From Bacteroidales bacterium (GTDB taxonomy: Bacteria; Bacteroidota; Bacteroidia; Bacteroidales; PWNQ01), in NCBI GenBank assembly GCA_021738505.1, contig JAIPBW010000036.1:1-32673 (forward strand): a stretch of 32,673 bases of DNA. The letters run 5' to 3'. This document shows, piece after piece, positions 23,671 through 31,331 of the stretch (its first letter is position 1; each line of letters starts with the position of its first letter). Position numbers and translations under genes: made by a program. The notes beneath the pieces are model-generated. The model saw only the letters and a program-made list of their open reading frames with translations, was not told the DNA's origin and ran no database searches.

Positions 23671-23797
23671 ATCTCTTCAATTTAATTATAAAAGCATTAT
23701 GAACTTTCATGCCATAGCGTAAATTCATTGTTCCTTATCCGGAGATTGTGGGCATGATTGAACCATTGCTTGTGTATTTATCCGGTTCCTTTAAAAC
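23671..23797 (-). promoter_or_regulatory. Candidate rplS leader (autoregulatory RNA)
   Basis: The predicted transcript carries about 125 bases before the rplS ATG. Within it TCATGCC and GGCATGA (plus-strand copies at about 23708-23714 and 23751-23757) can pair in seven base pairs. Two CCGG segments and a GTTC/GAAC pair offer alternative folds. Structured leaders ahead of rplS have been predicted in other Bacteroidota; I cannot test a match to that model by eye. The remaining 23834-24128 gap is very AT-rich and shows nothing else. Confidence 0.4.
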
Positions 23798-23802
23798 GAG
23801 TG

Positions 23803-23833
23803 CAAATATACATGTATTTTCGCAAATACCAAA
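23803..23833 (-). promoter_or_regulatory. Promoter of rplS
   Basis: On the minus strand TTTG (complement of 23830-23833) is followed exactly 19 bp later by TATATTTG (complement of 23803-23810). This is the best promoter match in the window. Confidence 0.75.
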
Positions 23834-24128
23834 TACAAAATGCCTGTTTTTGTGATTGCAAAAGTAACGGTTTTTTAAAAGCAACAAAAAAAATTGAAAA
23901 AAATTATTTGCTTACCTGCATTTTTTTTTATACTTTTATTGTATGGAATTTTAATATCTGACCTGTACCGTTTTGCATATTCAAAAAATGCTATGTTTCC
24001 AATCTTTTTTGTAAAGCAGAATTGCGGGGAGTTGGTTTTTTTGAGGTATTTGAAACCATGGCGTAAGTGAGTTGATAACAGTTGAATGATCATTGAAACA
24101 ATATTTACCCTACAAATTAAATTAAAAT

Positions 24129-25208
24129 ATGTTTTACAACGTTCATATTCATACATTTAAAGATGAAGATGTTCCGCGGAGGTTTTTACCATTGGGACTT
24201 GTTCGGATATTAGCGACAAAACCCGGATTTCGGATTGTCTCGAAACTTTTGAATAATCTTAATCCGTTTTCAGATAAAGATACTTTTGACCGCTACGTGA
24301 AGTTTGTGAAAACCGGAAAAAAAGCGACCCAGGAAACTATATTTTTAGATTGTGCCCAATATTATCCCAAAGAAACCAGATTTGTAGTTTTGCCTATGGA
24401 TATGGCATATATGGGAGCAGGAGAGGTGCCACGACCATATACGAAACAACTTGATGAACTGGCAGCCATGGCCCGAAAACATTCACGGGTTATACCTTTT
24501 ATACATGTCGATCCCAGGAGAGATGATTATTTTGAGTTGTTTCAAAAATATGTTGACCAGCATGACTTTAAAGGGGTGAAAATTTATCCTCCATTAGGTT
24601 ATTTTCCTTATGATGATCGATTAATGCCGGTTTATGAAGTCTGTGAAAAAAAGGGATTACCTGTACTTGCTCATTGTAGTCCCTATAATACCGTCCACTA
24701 TAAAGGATCGAAAGAGGAAATCCAACGCCTTCTTTTAAAGAGCAAGTCTGACAAGCCATTGGAGCTTTATGACCGGTCAAAAAAAGAAATGTGTGCTCAG
24801 TTTACGCATCCGGAAAACTGGCGGCTGGTGTTGAATCGGTTTCCCGGGTTAAAAGTTTGCCTTGCTCACTTTGGATCTGAGTACTACTGGGATAAGTTCA
24901 TGACGAATCCAAATGCTCAGAATAATTGGTTTTATATTATTAAAGATATGATTAAAGAATATGATAATTTATATACTGATATTTCCTTCACGCTTCACAA
25001 TCAAGAGTTTTTCTCTACGCTTAAAGTACTTCTGAGTGATGTAACCATCAAAGACCGTGTGTTGTTTGGCTCTGATTATTATATGGTTCAAACACGAACC
25101 ACAGAACGAAGGTTTGCAATAGATTTAAGGGCTTACTTAGGTGAGAAGTATTTCGATGCTATCGCTAAAACAAATCCTGAGCGATTTTTACATAACACAT
25201 CCCTGTAA
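24129..25208 (+). CDS. Amidohydrolase_2 family metal-dependent hydrolase
   Basis: This 359-residue TIM-barrel protein belongs to the amidohydrolase-related (PF04909-type) group of hydrolases and decarboxylases. Expected metal and catalytic residues can be seen: H-x-H (His6, His8) in NVHIHTF, Lys151 in GVKIYP, His182 in VLAHCSP, His247 in CLAHFGSEYYW and Asp316 in LFGSDYYM. It has no signal peptide, so it acts in the cytoplasm. The substrate is unknown, and neighbours do not help because the gene stands alone. A hydrolase is more likely than a decarboxylase only by frequency in the family. Confidence 0.85.
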   Translation: MFYNVHIHTFKDEDVPRRFLPLGLVRILATKPGFRIVSKLLNNLNPFSDKDTFDRYVKFVKTGKKATQETIFLDCAQYYPKETRFVVLPMDMAYMGAGEVPRPYTKQLDELAAMARKHSRVIPFIHVDPRRDDYFELFQKYVDQHDFKGVKIYPPLGYFPYDDRLMPVYEVCEKKGLPVLAHCSPYNTVHYKGSKEEIQRLLLKSKSDKPLELYDRSKKEMCAQFTHPENWRLVLNRFPGLKVCLAHFGSEYYWDKFMTNPNAQNNWFYIIKDMIKEYDNLYTDISFTLHNQEFFSTLKVLLSDVTIKDRVLFGSDYYMVQTRTTERRFAIDLRAYLGEKYFDAIAKTNPERFLHNTSL

Positions 25209-25355
25209 TAACTTTGTTTTGCAGTTATAGATGCCTTACTCATAGCTGTAACTCTTCTCAATATTTCTGTTTGGAACTTATTTGCTTACCGTTAAACAAA
25301 ATTAGCTATTGCTTGTTTAGTCAATAGTTTTAAAGCAGTCTAAATAAAAATTAAA

Positions 25356-26159
25356 ATGAGAATTGTTGCAAATATTATAATCGCATCACTCGTGGCAATA
25401 GGTCTAAACGCTTGTAATCAACAGCCTGAGAATAATAAAGAGAAGGAATCAGAAGCTATTACTTATGAAAAGGACAAACAGGCCTCTGATCAAAGCATGA
25501 AATCTACAACTGAGGATGTCCCGGATAGTGAATACTCTTTTGGTACGCTACCCTATCAGTTTGATGACCTGGAGCCTTATATAGATCATAAAACTATGCG
25601 TTTGCATTATGGTAAACACCATAAAGGATATTACAAAAAGTTTTTGAATGCAATTGAAAATTCAGATGCTCAGGGTAGAAGTATTATTGAGATACTGAAA
25701 AATGTAAGTCAATACTCAAATGGCTTGCGTAACAACGGAGGAGGATATTACAACCATTGGTTGTTCTGGCATTCGCTAACACCTGAATCCGGGCAAAAGC
25801 CTGGTGAGCTATTAAGCACTGCCATTGATGATGCTTTCGGCTCATTCGATGCTTTTAAGGAAACCTTTAATAGTGCTGCTGCATCTCAATTTGGAAGTGG
25901 CTGGGCTTGGCTTATCCTTAGTGATGAGGGAAATCTTGTGGTTACAAGTACTCCCAATCAGGATAATCCTGTTATGGATGTTTCAAAGATTAACGGAATG
26001 CCAATTTTGGCGCTGGATGTATGGGAACATGCTTATTATCTGAAATACAACAATAAACGCACAAGTTATATAGAAAATTTCTGGAAGCTGGTTGATTGGG
26101 GAAAAGTTGATCAACGATATAAAAAAGCGATAAACCAGCAAGAAATATTTACACCGTAA
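25356..26159 (+). CDS. Lipoprotein superoxide dismutase (Mn- or cambialistic type)
   Basis: This 267-residue Fe/Mn-family SOD carries an N-terminal lipoprotein signal (ASLVAIGLNAC, lipobox Cys20) and a charged linker of about 40 residues. The SOD domain spans about 61-255. Metal ligands are His84, His134, Asp221 and His225. A Gly-rich NNGGGYYNHWLFW, with Gly where Fe-SODs have Gln, and Gln202 in TPNQDNPVMD, point to manganese or cambialistic use. It removes superoxide in the periplasm or at the outer surface of a membrane, which is unusual because most enzymes of this family are cytoplasmic. The second SOD gene begins 46 bp downstream, so they are probably co-transcribed. The pair looks like a duplication followed by gain of a signal peptide. 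Confidence 0.93.
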   Translation: MRIVANIIIASLVAIGLNACNQQPENNKEKESEAITYEKDKQASDQSMKSTTEDVPDSEYSFGTLPYQFDDLEPYIDHKTMRLHYGKHHKGYYKKFLNAIENSDAQGRSIIEILKNVSQYSNGLRNNGGGYYNHWLFWHSLTPESGQKPGELLSTAIDDAFGSFDAFKETFNSAAASQFGSGWAWLILSDEGNLVVTSTPNQDNPVMDVSKINGMPILALDVWEHAYYLKYNNKRTSYIENFWKLVDWGKVDQRYKKAINQQEIFTP

Positions 26160-26205
26160 ATAAATTGAAATAAGATTTAGTTATAAATCGAAAAAATAAA
26201 AAATT

Positions 26206-26832
26206 ATGTTACACGAAAAAATTAACAATTTGAATTTTGAGAAGTTACCGTATGCTTATGATGCGCTAGAACCATATATTGATGCGCAAACTATGGAACT
26301 TCATTATAGCAAACACCACAACGGGTATTTTAACAAGCTGCAAAATGCAGCTAAAGGAACAGAAGTAGAAAATATGACATTGAATGATGTTTTTAAAAAC
26401 ATCTCCAAATACCCCAAAGGAATCAGAAATAATGGTGGTGGACACTTTAACCATAATTTATTCTGGAGTGTAATGGGGCCCGACAAAGGCGGACAACCAT
26501 CCGGAAAACTTATGGAAGCCATCAATAAGCATTTTGGTTCTTTTGATGAATTTAAAGAAAAGTTTGAAAAAGCAGCTCTTGGCCGTTTTGGCAGTGGTTG
26601 GGCCTGGTTAATCGTGAAAGATGATAAATCTATTGCTATAACAGATACCCCTAACCAGGATAATCCTTTGATGGATGTTGTTGATGAAAACGGCATGCCT
26701 ATTTTAGGAATTGACGTTTGGGAGCATGCTTACTATCTTAAATATCAAAACAGAAGACCTGAATATGTTAGTGCCTTCTGGAATGTTGTGAATTGGGAAG
26801 AGGTAAGTCGTCGATATGAAGAACTTATCTAA
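26206..26832 (+). CDS. sodA: Cytoplasmic superoxide dismutase (Mn- or cambialistic type)
   Basis: This 208-residue protein is a standard-length Fe/Mn SOD without a signal peptide. Ligands are His33 (LHYSKHH), His83 ([11 protein letters not shown]), Asp170 and His174 ([11 protein letters not shown]). Gln151 in PNQDNPLMD together with the glycine at the Fe-type Gln position suggests manganese or cambialistic chemistry. Whether the true metal is Fe or Mn cannot be settled by reading, so sodA versus sodB is tentative. It converts superoxide to peroxide and oxygen in the cytoplasm. It is clearly paralogous to the preceding lipoprotein SOD but well diverged, and ends in a strong terminator. Confidence 0.95.
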   Translation: MLHEKINNLNFEKLPYAYDALEPYIDAQTMELHYSKHHNGYFNKLQNAAKGTEVENMTLNDVFKNISKYPKGIRNNGGGHFNHNLFWSVMGPDKGGQPSGKLMEAINKHFGSFDEFKEKFEKAALGRFGSGWAWLIVKDDKSIAITDTPNQDNPLMDVVDENGMPILGIDVWEHAYYLKYQNRRPEYVSAFWNVVNWEEVSRRYEELI

Positions 26833-26853
26833 TTCGATTAAGTTTGGTTTTTG

Positions 26854-26881
26854 ACCGGCCTCATGGGGCCGGTTTTTTTTT
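26854..26881 (+). terminator. Rho-independent terminator of the SOD pair
   Basis: ACCGGCC (26854-26860) pairs with GGCCGGT (26867-26873) around a six-base loop, followed by a run of nine T residues. Confidence 0.93.
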
Positions 26882-26935
26882 GTTCATGATATCAATATAG
26901 TTTTACCTTTTATTCAATAAAACAAAGCTTATAAA

Positions 26936-27496
26936 TTACATGTAGAAAAACAAAAGAATAAGCGGAATGATAATTCCTATACTGACAAGCACTGCTCCGC
27001 GGCCTTTAATTCCTTTCTTTCCCCTTAAAACAAACATGCCGCTTATAGCCAGTATAATTAGTGAAGCGGAAAAAATATCCGCAAACCATTTCCATAGCTT
27101 TCCCGGATTGTAGTGCAGAAAATTCACTGAATGAAAAACAGGCCTTCGCCGCATGGTTTCTATTTTTCCACGGCCGCTGCTCATATCAATGCGTACAGAA
27201 CCCCCTTTTATAAATATTTTTACTTGTTCATTTTCAGGGTAATAATGACTTTTATATTTTTCTGCATCAATATCTAATTCTGATAATATGGCCAATGCTT
27301 CGGATTCATCAATTTTTTGGTCGTAAGTATCCGTTGAAATTTCAATTTCCTCGTTATTGATGATGTAACTCGGATTCCAATCATCAATATGATTGAGGGC
27401 TATTCCTGAAAGACCGTAAATTATAGTCATACCGACAAAAAAATAACCCAGATCACGGTGTATTATATTATTGATTTTTCTCCAGCGCAGTTTCAT
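26936..27496 (-). CDS. PepSY-associated membrane protein
   Basis: This 186-residue protein has one N-terminal transmembrane helix with flanking histidines (His13 in NIIHRDLGYFF, His36 in ALNHIDDW). A periplasmic PepSY-like domain of about 95 residues follows. Then comes a conserved FHSVNFLHYNPGKLWKWFADIF segment (His122, His128) and two C-terminal helices. It resembles half-size PepSY_TM proteins linked to iron-siderophore or haem handling and membrane electron transfer; paired histidines could bind haem. ATG 27496 is chosen because the open frame further upstream begins only with a TTG inside a terminator hairpin. It lies 21 bases after that hairpin, downstream of the His-rich lipoprotein gene. 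Confidence 0.8.
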   Translation of the reverse strand: MKLRWRKINNIIHRDLGYFFVGMTIIYGLSGIALNHIDDWNPSYIINNEEIEISTDTYDQKIDESEALAILSELDIDAEKYKSHYYPENEQVKIFIKGGSVRIDMSSGRGKIETMRRRPVFHSVNFLHYNPGKLWKWFADIFSASLIILAISGMFVLRGKKGIKGRGAVLVSIGIIIPLILLFFYM

Positions 27497-27516
27497 AGCT
27501 TTTTTATAAATTAGAC

Positions 27517-27549
27517 AAAAAAAAGGAGTTATTCTTGCTGAATAACTCC
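27517..27549 (-). terminator. Terminator between the lipoprotein and PepSY genes
   Basis: GGAGTTATTC (27525-27534) pairs perfectly with GAATAACTCC (27540-27549) around a five-base loop. On the minus strand eight T residues follow. It ends the His-rich lipoprotein transcript only 21 bases before the PepSY start codon, so any expression of the latter from upstream would need read-through. Confidence 0.92.
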
Positions 27550-27571
27550 TCAAAAATATAAAATTATTTTA

Positions 27572-28150
27572 CTATTTCTTCTTATAAGACTCAGCTTTTA
27601 AACTAAAGATAGATAAATAATCTTTTTCACTTTCTTCAATTTCTTTTCTCATATTTTCTACTTTGGCTAAATCTTCATTCTTAGTATGATCATCGTGGGA
27701 GTCACCTTCACCATGATCACCATCGTGAATAGTGTGGTCATCCCCTAAATCATCTTTGATTTCCTGTTCCCAGTTATCCAGATATTCGTTGTCAATTCTT
27801 TGTTCCTCAACTGTACCTGTAACCAGAAATGTATTTCCTTCGTCTTCGGTTTTGAAATTTCCAAGTTCTTCATTAGCTACAGCTTTAAGTCGCTCATCGG
27901 AGTCTCCACTATTGAGAAACATACGTTTTCCACCATGTTGACAAACATGTACAGCTGTTCCTTCAACAGTTACAGTTTCTCCAACATATTTTTCTCCCTC
28001 TTCCAATAATTCGTGTGCTTTCAGAGTAGTAGTGCTTTGTTCTTTTTCTTGTTTTGAAGCCTCTTTGTTTTCTGTTGCTTCGTTGTTTGCTTCATTACCA
28101 CATGCAAAGAGTAGCATGGTTACACTTAATAATAGGAATACTTTTTTCAT
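27572..28150 (-). CDS. His-rich OB-like lipoprotein
   Basis: This 192-residue protein has a lipoprotein signal (SVTMLLFAC, Cys17) and an acidic linker. A small beta domain follows (about 44-118) with repeated VTVEGTAV and FLVTGTVEEQ strands that suggest an OB fold. In it His68, Cys70 and His72 form an HxCxH motif (AVHVCQHGGKRMFL) placed like a metal or redox site. A second His/Asp-rich segment lies at about 137-155 (His139, 142, 146, 152, 155). A helical end follows. I do not recognise a named family with certainty. Periplasmic metal binding is a reasonable inference, in keeping with the PepSY membrane gene beside it. Confidence 0.8.
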   Translation of the reverse strand: MKKVFLLLSVTMLLFACGNEANNEATENKEASKQEKEQSTTTLKAHELLEEGEKYVGETVTVEGTAVHVCQHGGKRMFLNSGDSDERLKAVANEELGNFKTEDEGNTFLVTGTVEEQRIDNEYLDNWEQEIKDDLGDDHTIHDGDHGEGDSHDDHTKNEDLAKVENMRKEIEESEKDYLSIFSLKAESYKKK

Positions 28151-28217
28151 AGGGTTTTAATGATTATGATTATACTTGGTTTGGTTTATTAATCGAATAG
28201 TTATAAAATAATGTGGG

Positions 28218-28225
28218 CAAATATA
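28218..28225 (-). promoter_or_regulatory. -7 box of the His-rich lipoprotein gene
   Basis: On the minus strand this is TATATTTG, 67 bp before the start codon. A TTG at the expected distance is not seen. Apart from this box and the hairpin at 28340-28395, the gap 28151-28435 shows nothing. Confidence 0.5.
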
Positions 28226-28339
28226 ATCATATATGTTTTTACTCAGCATTATTTGAAAAACAATTTAGAAAAGTTGTATATGTTTGTTTGTTAACAAGTT
28301 GTTTCGATCTGACTTTGTAAGTAGATGAATAAATTGATA

Positions 28340-28395
28340 AAATGCCAGGTAGGCCTTGAAATAGGCTTTTTCAGGAGCTTATACACCTGACATTT
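28340..28395 (-). terminator. Long-loop hairpin after the dnaJ-like/DUF3096 pair
   Basis: AAATGCCAGGT (28340-28350) and ACCTGACATTT (28385-28395) pair with one mismatch, with shorter internal pairing in the loop. On the minus strand the stem ends in TTTTA. It lies 40 bases after the DUF3096 stop and may be its terminator, although the loop is large. Confidence 0.45.
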
Positions 28396-28435
28396 CATTC
28401 AACCTTGATACAAAAATATAGCAATTTAGAATGAT

Positions 28436-28663
28436 TTAAAATTTTGGGTTGTGATAATCATTGAATTGTTTTTCTATACGCCTGGTTCTTCCTCCAAGTC
28501 CTAAAAGAATAATGCCGTCAAAAATCAGAAAGATACCTACGAGCCAGGCTAAAAGTTCCGGGAATAGCATAATAAGTATTCCTAAAACTATAAAACTGAT
28601 CCCTACTATTGTTATTAGTGAACCAGGTGCTCCAATTGTGGATAAAAATCGATTGCCAAACAT
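28436..28663 (-). CDS. DUF3096-like small membrane protein
   Basis: This 75-residue protein has two predicted transmembrane helices (about 14-33 and 37-55) with a proline between them (IMLFPELLAWLVGIFLIFDG). A basic cytoplasmic tail (GGRTRRIEKQF) follows. The pattern matches DUF3096, a family of unknown function. It begins two bases after the stop of the CbpA-like gene, so the two are translated from one mRNA. A stress-related role is suggested only by that pairing. Confidence 0.7.
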   Translation of the reverse strand: MFGNRFLSTIGAPGSLITIVGISFIVLGILIMLFPELLAWLVGIFLIFDGIILLGLGGRTRRIEKQFNDYHNPKF

Positions 28664-28665
28664 AA

Positions 28666-29637
28666 TTATACTTTTTCTTTTACTTGGTTTTTTAGTTTTT
28701 CAAAGGATTCCTTCTCTTCTTTTGAAAGATTTTTCGGAACAGTAATTCGGGTTTTAACATAAAAATCACCGCGTGTAGTACTGTTTTTAACAGGCATACC
28801 TTGTCCTTTCAAACGTAGTGTTTTTCCTCCGTCAGTGCCGGCTTTGATATTAATATTTTTTTGACCGGTTAAAGTGTGAACGGCCAGGGTTCCACCCAGA
28901 GTTGCCGTAAAGATATCCATTGTAGCAGTTGTGTGCAAGTCATTGCCATGGCGTTCGATAAATTTATGTGGGTTAACGTGAATGGTTAACAGGATATCTC
29001 CCCGTTTTCCGGTGTAAGGATCTTCCTGTCCTTTGCCTTTCATCCTTAACGTTTGTTTGTCTTTAATTCCTTTAGGGATGGAAACACGCAAGCGTTCATC
29101 ATTCACATTTAAAATTCTTTTCGTTCCATGGAAAGCATCTTCCAGGCTAATATAAATATCGCCTTTTAAATTGTGAGCTTGTGTCGATTGCCCTTTTTGT
29201 CTGCTGCTTCTTTGTTGTTGCGCTCTTCTGTCAAATCCTCCGCCAAAAAATTGCTCAAAGAAATCAGAAAAACCACTACCGCCAAATCCGCCAAAGAAAC
29301 CTTCAAAGTCTTCCTGACTGAAATTTCCGGTACGTGTTCTTTGTCCGCCCTGGCCAAAACCTCCAAATGGGTCGAATCCCTGGCCTTGCTGGCCTGCCTG
29401 GGCGTGCTCATATTGTTTCCAGTTGGCACCTAAACGGTCATATTTTTCCCTTGTTTCCGGGTCTTTTAATACTTCATAAGCCTCAGATATATTTTTGAAT
29501 TTTTCTTCAGCTTTTTTATCATCCGGGTTTTTATCCGGATGATATTTTACAGCCAGTTTTCTGTAGGCCTTTTTAATTTCATCCTGACTGGCATTTTTGT
29601 TTACTCCTAATATTTTATAATAGTCTTTGTAGTTCAT
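28666..29637 (-). CDS. cbpA: CbpA-like class B J-domain chaperone
   Basis: This 323-residue co-chaperone stimulates the ATPase of DnaK. The J domain occupies 1-70 with HPD at 33-35. A Gly/Phe-rich linker rich in Gln follows (about 80-150). The two C-terminal peptide-binding beta domains contain [31 protein letters not shown] and GDILLTIHV. The cysteine-rich zinc finger of DnaJ is absent, which places it in the CbpA/DnaJ class B group, at normal length. It heads a two-gene unit with the DUF3096 protein. No chaperone-specific operator was recognised. Confidence 0.93.
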   Translation of the reverse strand: MNYKDYYKILGVNKNASQDEIKKAYRKLAVKYHPDKNPDDKKAEEKFKNISEAYEVLKDPETREKYDRLGANWKQYEHAQAGQQGQGFDPFGGFGQGGQRTRTGNFSQEDFEGFFGGFGGSGFSDFFEQFFGGGFDRRAQQQRSSRQKGQSTQAHNLKGDIYISLEDAFHGTKRILNVNDERLRVSIPKGIKDKQTLRMKGKGQEDPYTGKRGDILLTIHVNPHKFIERHGNDLHTTATMDIFTATLGGTLAVHTLTGQKNINIKAGTDGGKTLRLKGQGMPVKNSTTRGDFYVKTRITVPKNLSKEEKESFEKLKNQVKEKV

Positions 29638-29702
29638 ATGTCTATATTTTTCAAAATATTGATAATGTCATTATTATGTTTTCTTGCTGTTATCTCTTAC
29701 TG

Positions 29703-29800
29703 TCATTTGCTTCGCGTCATTTATCCGTCTTCGACGGATGTCATTTGTAGTCATTTGCGCTTCGCGCGTCATTTTGCTTTACTATATTCTAAGTCATTTA
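29703..29800. repeat. TCATTT-unit repeats with small hairpins
   Basis: TCATTT occurs six times in about 95 bp (from 29703, 29717, 29741, 29751, 29769 and 29794). Between them lie tiny hairpins CCGTC-ttc-GACGG and GCGC-ttc-GCGC. The irregular spacing excludes CRISPR. Confidence 0.6.
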
Positions 29801-30334
29801 CTTCAGGGCTCTTTGAGATGCTTACATTTGACAATAATTGACCACGATGAAACAGAAAATGGTTTCACTGGGTAAACCATCAATGACATTGTTTTTTTAC
29901 TCCCGATAGCTATTTGGATGCATCTCCAATTGAATCATCTTAAAGCTATCATGTTTGTTCATTCTATGGTAATTGTTATGTAAATTTAACAATTATTTAT
30001 TTGCCTGCCCCATAATAATTTGTTCATGATTTTATGGTCTGATACGAGTGAGCAGATTTTATATTCTACTCAATTTGTAGTTATTTAATAAACGATGCAA
30101 GTATAAACCAGTCTAAAAATTGTATTTTTATTTTAATGTTAGTGAAAATATAATCTTTCAGACTGCATATAAAGTCTGAACAATTCCTTTGCCAATTTTA
30201 TTTATATCCTATGATATGACATTTTGTCAATGTTCTTTTTATTCTGCATAATGATTGCGATAGTATGTTATTATTGAGGGGAGCGAATTAAAGGTTTATT
30301 TTGAATTAGTAAGTATATTATAAAAGGTAAATTT

Positions 30335-30342
30335 TATCTTTG
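30335..30342 (+). promoter_or_regulatory. -7 box of the ppx/gppA-like gene
   Basis: TATCTTTG lies 52 bases before ATG 30395. The region where a TTG would be expected is AT-only, so the -33 box is weak or missing. Confidence 0.45.
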
Positions 30343-30394
30343 CATTGAACATATATATAATCATAGATAATTTTGGACCAGATAAAACATTAAT

Positions 30395-31324
30395 ATGCGA
30401 ATTTCCATAATTGATGCAGGGACGAATACTTTTAAGTTGATTATTGCAAAAATCAATGGAGATAATTTTCAAATTCTTGATGTTGTTAAACGTGGAGTTC
30501 AATTAGGAAAAGATAGTTATCGGGGAAATAAAATATCTGAAGCTGCTTTTGCAAGGGCTGAAGAATGTTTATTGGAGTTTATCAATATAGCAAGTTCTTA
30601 TGATGCTCCCATAAAAAATGCGTTTGCAACAGCCGTTGTGAGAGATGCTGGTAATGGAGAGGATTTCTTAAGAAAGGTGAAAGAAAAGACCGGAATTACT
30701 ATGCAAACAATTTCCGGAAGGTTTGAGGCTGAGTTGATAATGAAAGGGGTCATAAGTGCGTTACCGCAGCTCAATGGTCCGGTTGTTATTATGGATATTG
30801 GAGGAGGTAGTACTGAGTTTGTTTATGTTAAAGACAATGAAATGATCTGGAGTAAGTCTTTTCCTCTTGGAGCTTCACGATTATTGCAAAAATTAAGCCC
30901 GTCAGATCCGGTGTCTCAAAAGGATATTCGAAAATTGTATGACTTTTTGAATGATGAACTTAGTGAATTGAAATTTCAATTCGCAGATACTCCGCTAAAT
31001 TTAATTGGCAGCTCGGGTTCTTTTGAAACTTTTGCTGATATGATAGCTCTGGAAATCAATAAAGAACATCAGAAGCCGGCACAAACAGCAGTAAGACTGG
31101 ACCCAAATGATTTGCACGAACTTATTGAGCAATTAATACGTTCCAATCATGGCGAACGAATAAAAATGAATGGCTTACCTTTTTATAGAGTAGATACAAT
31201 TGTTTTTTCCGGATTAATGACGCGATGGTTTATAAATAATTTTCAAACCACCACTGTCTGGACATCCTATAGATCAATGAAAGAGGGCGTTATTGCGGAT
31301 TTGATAGATAATCAAGAAAAATAA
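30395..31324 (+). CDS. Ppx/GppA family phosphatase
   Basis: This 309-residue protein has the ASKHA fold of exopolyphosphatases and guanosine pentaphosphate phosphohydrolases. Visible motifs are the N-terminal phosphate loop IDAGTNTFKLIIA, the catalytic glutamate region SGRFEAELIM (Glu111), DIGGGSTEF (134-142) and GASRLLQKL. It has only the two-domain core, without the C-terminal HD extension of longer Ppx enzymes. It is cytoplasmic and hydrolyses polyphosphate or pppGpp; the exact substrate is open. The response-regulator gene starts 7 bp after its stop, so the two probably form an operon, which hints at stress or starvation control. Confidence 0.9.
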   Translation: MRISIIDAGTNTFKLIIAKINGDNFQILDVVKRGVQLGKDSYRGNKISEAAFARAEECLLEFINIASSYDAPIKNAFATAVVRDAGNGEDFLRKVKEKTGITMQTISGRFEAELIMKGVISALPQLNGPVVIMDIGGGSTEFVYVKDNEMIWSKSFPLGASRLLQKLSPSDPVSQKDIRKLYDFLNDELSELKFQFADTPLNLIGSSGSFETFADMIALEINKEHQKPAQTAVRLDPNDLHELIEQLIRSNHGERIKMNGLPFYRVDTIVFSGLMTRWFINNFQTTTVWTSYRSMKEGVIADLIDNQEK

Positions 31325-31331
31325 TGAAATT

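Larger units (their letters stand above)
29638..30394. other. 757-bp gap, mostly featureless AT-rich DNA
   Basis: This gap separates the divergent cbpA-like and ppx/gppA-like genes. It holds the TCATTT repeat zone at 29703-29800, a hairpin with perfect 8-bp arms (TTCAGACT 30157-30164 and AGTCTGAA 30173-30180, without a T-run), and a -7 box near its right end. Two overlapping open frames at 29638-29875 run through the repeats and lack any recognisable motif. I see no RNA gene. Confidence 0.6.

Noticed and set aside
26304..26696. 130-codon minus-strand frame opposite the second SOD
   Set aside because: Antisense shadow of a well-conserved enzyme.
29703..29800. CRISPR-like spaced repeats
   Set aside because: The repeat unit is only six bases and the spacing is irregular; no cas genes are present.
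29638..29875. Two overlapping open frames of 60-70 codons
   Set aside because: They run through the TCATTT repeats and show no motif or plausible translation signal.
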